From the NCBI GenBank assembly GCA_900554605.1, contig USHU01000031.1:1-9103 (forward strand): a stretch of DNA of 9,103 nt, in the 5' to 3' direction. Each line of letters starts with the position of its first letter. The first letter of the stretch is position 1. The notes beneath the pieces were generated by a model. It was not told the DNA's origin. It was given only the letters and a program-made list of their open reading frames with translations, and did not search any database. Both the position numbers and the translations under genes were made by a program. Shown one piece after another: positions 6,141-9,103 of this stretch. The stretch is from an uncultured Actinomyces sp. (GTDB lineage: Bacteria > Actinomycetota > Actinomycetes > Actinomycetales > Actinomycetaceae).

Positions 6141-7022
6141 ATGACCATGACATTGAGTGACACTGATCTTCTTCGCGATCAAGACTTTCAGGCACCCCTA
6201 GCTCGCACAGCTGGCCAGGGCGTCGAAGGCCTCGAAGAATTGACTGATCTAGAGCGCTCAGACCGCCTCGCTCGAATGCGCGAAGGAACCCTTGGGTCAA
6301 TTCACTCGTGGGAATTGGTCACTGCCGTCGATGGACCCGGAACCCGCATGACGGTCTTTTTGAACGGCTGTCCCCTACGCTGCCTCTACTGCCACAATCC
6401 TGATACCTTCCTCATGAAGGACGGCGCTCCCATTTCAGATGTCGAGCTGCTCAACAAAATTCGTCGCTACCGCCGCGTATTTAAAGCGACAAATGGTGGT
6501 ATCACACTATCTGGTGGCGAAGTATTGATGCAGCCAGCTTTTGCCAAGCGCATTATTTTGGGCACGAAGGAAATGGGGATCCACACCTGCATCGACACCT
6601 CAGGTTACCTGGGCGCCAACTGCGACGAAGAGATGCTGGACAACCTTGATCTTGTCCTACTCGACGTCAAGTCCGGCTTCCCGGAGACCTACAAGGAAGT
6701 CACAGGACGAGACCTGCAGCCAACTATCGACTTCGGCGACCGAATTGCCGAGCGCGGTGGTCCAACCCGCATGTGGATCCGATTCGTTCTGGTTCCCGGC
6801 CTGACAGACGATCCTGAGAATATCCACAAGGTTGGAGAGATCGTTCAGCGCTGGACGAACGTTATCGACCGCGTTGAGGTGCTTCCCTTCCACCAGCTCG
6901 GTTCCGACAAATGGAAGAGCTTGGGACTCGAATACAAATTGGAAGATACGAAGCCCCCCTCGCCCGAGGCCACCGAAAAGGTCCGCGAATACTTCCGCTC
7001 TCTGGGCTTCGAAGTCCACTGA
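6141..7022 (+). CDS. pflA: Pyruvate formate-lyase activating enzyme (radical SAM)
   Basis: This 293-residue radical S-adenosylmethionine enzyme abstracts hydrogen from the glycine of PFL, here probably Gly58 of the separate GrcA-like subunit. The core begins at about 49 with GSIHSWELVTAVDGPGTRMTVF. The cluster motif is CPLRCLYCHNPD with Cys77, Cys81 and Cys84 binding the 4Fe-4S cluster. GGITLSGGEVLMQP is the SAM-contacting GGE motif, and a LLDVKSGFPETY segment and VEVLPFHQLGSDKW near the C-terminus are typical of PflA. About 48 extra acidic residues precede the E. coli-like start; such extensions also occur in other actinobacterial PflA proteins. The ATG at 6141 follows GGAG (6131-6134) at a spacing of 6 bases. 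A terminator separates it from grcA, so it probably has its own promoter. Confidence 0.95.
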   Translation: MTMTLSDTDLLRDQDFQAPLARTAGQGVEGLEELTDLERSDRLARMREGTLGSIHSWELVTAVDGPGTRMTVFLNGCPLRCLYCHNPDTFLMKDGAPISDVELLNKIRRYRRVFKATNGGITLSGGEVLMQPAFAKRIILGTKEMGIHTCIDTSGYLGANCDEEMLDNLDLVLLDVKSGFPETYKEVTGRDLQPTIDFGDRIAERGGPTRMWIRFVLVPGLTDDPENIHKVGEIVQRWTNVIDRVEVLPFHQLGSDKWKSLGLEYKLEDTKPPSPEATEKVREYFRSLGFEVH

Positions 7023-7037
7023 GTAGCACCGTAAATA

Positions 7038-7081
7038 TTTGGGCCACTGCACCAGCGTTTGACGCTTGGCAGTGGCCCAAA
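7038..7081. terminator. Bidirectional terminator between convergent pflA and the acetyltransferase gene
   Basis: TTTGGGCCACTGC (7038-7050) pairs perfectly over 13 bp with GCAGTGGCCCAAA (7069-7081). An inner AGCG/CGCT stem extends it. T-rich bases follow on both strands (GTTTA rightward, ATATTTA leftward). Its position between two converging stop codons supports use in both directions. Confidence 0.75.
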
Positions 7082-7098
7082 GTTTATGAGGTCTAGCC

Positions 7099-7728
7099 TT
7101 AATTCGAGGTTTCGAGGGCTGACTGGCGGTCTTCGTCTTCTCGCAGTTCACGGATAACACGCGCTGGATTGCCCACGGCAAGGCTGCGGGGCGGAATCGA
7201 ACGCGTCACAACTGCACCAGCTCCAATAACACTGTCATGGCCAATTGTGACGCCTTGACATACCGTCACACCGCTGGCCAACCACACATTGTCTTCGATG
7301 ATGATGGGTTCGGCACTCTCCCATCCCTCGCGACGCGGACCATGTTCGAATGGGTGAATTGGTGTGAGCAGCTGACAATTCGGGCCAATGAGGACATCAT
7401 TACCGATGCGAATCTCCGCGACATCAAGTGCAGTTAACCCGTAATTCGCCCAGACTCCTTCACCGATATGAATGTTGATTCCATAATCGACGCGGAAGGG
7501 CGGACGAATCGTCACTCGATGTCCTACACTGCCCAAGATTTGCTCAAGCAGATAGTGCGCAATGTCGGGATCTTCTGGCAAGGCGGCTTCATAGAGTTTA
7601 AGAAGACGTTGAGCGCGTCTGTTGACCTCAGACATCTTCGGATCATCACCGATATACCAGTCCCCTGCGATCATGCGTTCCCAATTGCTTCGCCCATCAG
7701 CTTGGAAAGCACCGTGATCGCGGTTCAT
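7099..7728 (-). CDS. Sugar O-acetyltransferase, maltose/galactoside type (LacA/Maa family)
   Basis: This 209-residue protein has the left-handed parallel beta-helix of the hexapeptide acetyltransferases. An N-terminal Mac-type segment (ERMIAGDWYIGDDPKMSEVNRRAQRLL, 17-43) is followed by FRVDYGINIHIGEGVWANYG (78-97) and repeats IGNDVLIGP, IIEDNVWLASGVTV and IGHDSVIGAGAVVT. GNPARVIREL closes the fold. The catalytic His is His125 in LTPIHPFE. Members transfer acetyl from acetyl-CoA to glucose, maltose or galactosides; the real substrate cannot be read from sequence. The ATG at 7728 has AGGA eight bases upstream and overlaps the previous gene's stop in ATGA, so translation is probably coupled. It is the last gene of a three-gene operon. 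Confidence 0.93.
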   Translation of the reverse strand: MNRDHGAFQADGRSNWERMIAGDWYIGDDPKMSEVNRRAQRLLKLYEAALPEDPDIAHYLLEQILGSVGHRVTIRPPFRVDYGINIHIGEGVWANYGLTALDVAEIRIGNDVLIGPNCQLLTPIHPFEHGPRREGWESAEPIIIEDNVWLASGVTVCQGVTIGHDSVIGAGAVVTRSIPPRSLAVGNPARVIRELREDEDRQSALETSN

Positions 7729-8435
7729 GAATGAAGTCCTTCCCTCAGCATTCCTAAGAGCAGTTCAAAAGAATAGCGGTCTGAACGTGGGTCTTCGGGA
7801 TGCCACTGGACACCCACAATGGGAGCATTCGGGTCTTCCACGGCCTCGATCGTGCCATCGGGGCTGCTCGCAATCGAGCGCAGTCCCGTGGCCAGGCGGT
7901 CGATCGCCTGGTGGTGAGCAGAACTCACCGTAAGCTCATGACCAAAACCCGCTCGGGCCAAAGAAGACTCGTCTTCGACAATGACCTGATGACGAGTAAA
8001 ACGGTGGTCATCCAGGAGCGTCGGACTTTCATGTCCCTCCATATCTTGAATGAGCGTTCCACCGTAAGCGACATTGATGACTTGGTGTCCCCTGCAGATA
8101 CCGAGAAGAGGAAGCTGGCGCTCCCGGCACTGCAGAACCAATTCGATTTGCCTGCGGTCGCCATCTGGCCAGTGCTGACCTTCACGGGGATAACCGGTTT
8201 CCATGCCGTAGAACTCAGGATGGACATCGGGGCCACCGAGGAGAATCACCGCATCGATCCCCTCCACAACCTCGGACACAGGCCGAGGATCGCTATCGGC
8301 GATATGAAGGTGAACATCCCACGAGCTAATCGCTTGGGAAAGAACGCTTCCCTGAAGAGCTTCAAGCAGCGATTGCTCACGACACGTTGGACGGTGATCG
8401 GTCAAGGCACTGACCAGAAGGCGAGGGCGAATCAT
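7725..8435 (-). CDS. Gamma-glutamyl-GABA hydrolase-like class I glutamine amidotransferase (peptidase C26)
   Basis: This 236-residue protein belongs to the PuuD-like branch of class I glutamine amidotransferases. The nucleophile elbow LGICRGHQVINVAYGGTL carries Cys114, and VGVQWHPED carries the catalytic His212 and Glu214. ILLGGPDVHPEFYG (64-77) and SSAHHQAIDRL (171-181) are further family blocks. PuuD removes the gamma-glutamyl group from gamma-glutamyl-GABA in putrescine breakdown. No other putrescine gene is here, so the substrate is open; a gamma-glutamyl peptide would fit the neighbouring peptidase. ATG at 8435 is preferred because AGGAG lies five bases upstream; a GTG one codon earlier is possible but sits only two bases from the same site. 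Confidence 0.9.
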   Translation of the reverse strand: MIRPRLLVSALTDHRPTCREQSLLEALQGSVLSQAISSWDVHLHIADSDPRPVSEVVEGIDAVILLGGPDVHPEFYGMETGYPREGQHWPDGDRRQIELVLQCRERQLPLLGICRGHQVINVAYGGTLIQDMEGHESPTLLDDHRFTRHQVIVEDESSLARAGFGHELTVSSAHHQAIDRLATGLRSIASSPDGTIEAVEDPNAPIVGVQWHPEDPRSDRYSFELLLGMLREGLHS

Positions 8436-8456
8436 CACGTCTCCTTGAGATGAACC

Positions 8457-9103
8457 TTAGGCGAGGGTTCCCATGGGATCCCATGCGGGCAATACGATCG
8501 GATCCTTGTCCAGACTTGCTGCCAGCTCTGCAGGCAAGGCGCTCTTACGAACGACGACCTCAAACACATTGTCCGTGAACCACTGGTCATCCATCGTGAA
8601 GAAGCCCGAGTCACCCGGCTCCTCACCCCAGGAATTCTCAACCCTCCACGCACGAGGCGTACCGGCCTCGTCAAGGTCAACGCCGGTGAAGAGCATTGCG
8701 TGATCCATTGCGGATTCTCCCGAACGCACGCGCTCAAGCTTGCTCGAGGAGAAATCAACTCCGAACAGGCGATCGTAGTCGTGGATTCCCGTGACGAAGA
8801 AGCCAAGACCACGGTCATAAGGCTGCGAGACATCGGCACCGAACCAGACGGGTTCACCTGCAACGATCTGCTCGGCGGCGATGCGCTTGATCGCATCGAT
8901 GGGAGCGTTGAGGTAACGAATCGGACGGCCGCCCACGACATTGCCCAAGTGCTCAACGGTTTCCATCGAGCCCTTCGGGTTTTCGGGACGCGGGTCATCG
9001 ACCAAGCAGATGTAGTCGCTCAGGTCAACGCCCACGTGTGCCTCATAGAATTCATGAGGTGTCACCTCGCCATCGCGATGGAAATTCCCTTCGTCATCGC
9101 GCC
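8457..9103 (-). CDS. pepC: Aminopeptidase C / bleomycin hydrolase family, C-terminal part (5' end beyond window)
   Basis: The frame is open through the right edge; about 215 C-terminal residues are visible. Upstream of the in-frame GTG at 9065 the frame reads RDDEGNFHRDGE, which is also family sequence, so 9065 is not the start. Papain-fold (C1B) landmarks are VTPHEFYEAHVGVDLSDYICLVDDPR, EPVWFGADVSQ, the catalytic His in MDHAMLFTGVD (codon 8702-8700) and the catalytic Asn in RVENSWGE (codon 8636-8634). The nucleophile Cys is outside the window. These cytosolic, usually hexameric enzymes release N-terminal residues from peptides. The stop is 21 bases before the ATG of the amidotransferase-like gene, so this is probably the first of the three visible operon genes. 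Confidence 0.94.
   Translation of the reverse strand, partial: RDDEGNFHRDGEVTPHEFYEAHVGVDLSDYICLVDDPRPENPKGSMETVEHLGNVVGGRPIRYLNAPIDAIKRIAAEQIVAGEPVWFGADVSQPYDRGLGFFVTGIHDYDRLFGVDFSSSKLERVRSGESAMDHAMLFTGVDLDEAGTPRAWRVENSWGEEPGDSGFFTMDDQWFTDNVFEVVVRKSALPAELAASLDKDPIVLPAWDPMGTLA

Overview
The window looks like a chromosomal segment from a facultatively anaerobic actinobacterium, most likely Actinomycetaceae (Actinomyces/Schaalia-like). The reasons are the hom-thrB-rho gene order, a Rho with the long Arg/Glu-rich N-terminal insertion typical of Actinobacteria, fairly high GC with C/G-ending codons, and a fermentative pyruvate formate-lyase (PFL) locus. The genus is an inference and no marker gene here proves it.

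Layout. Bases 1-3205 are read leftward. They carry the homoserine branch of threonine synthesis, hom (homoserine dehydrogenase) then thrB (homoserine kinase), followed by rho (transcription terminator, cut by the left edge) behind its own apparent promoter and leader. A 353-base divergent spacer (3206-3558) separates hom from the rightward PFL locus. The spacer holds a perfect 12-bp inverted repeat whose arms each resemble a DevR/DosR-type box, and two tandem hairpins in the pflB leader.

Bases 3559-7022 are the PFL locus. pflB encodes a 706-residue protein that contains the complete barrel and the catalytic Cys-Cys pair but ends before the glycyl radical domain. That domain is encoded 72 bases downstream as a separate 83-residue protein (GrcA/YfiD-like, RVSGYAV motif), followed by a strong terminator. 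pflA, the radical-SAM activase, comes next as a separate unit. PFL therefore appears to be made as two subunits, and the small one is probably obligate rather than the spare part it is in E. coli. This is the most interesting observation in the window.

Bases 7099-9103 are read leftward again: a cysteine aminopeptidase C (pepC, N-terminus beyond the right edge), a class I glutamine-amidotransferase-like hydrolase of the PuuD family, and a maltose O-acetyltransferase-like enzyme. They are closely packed (20-21 base gap, then a 4-base ATGA overlap), so they probably form one operon. A long hairpin at 7038-7081 separates this operon from the convergent pflA. No tRNA, rRNA, CRISPR array or insertion sequence was seen.
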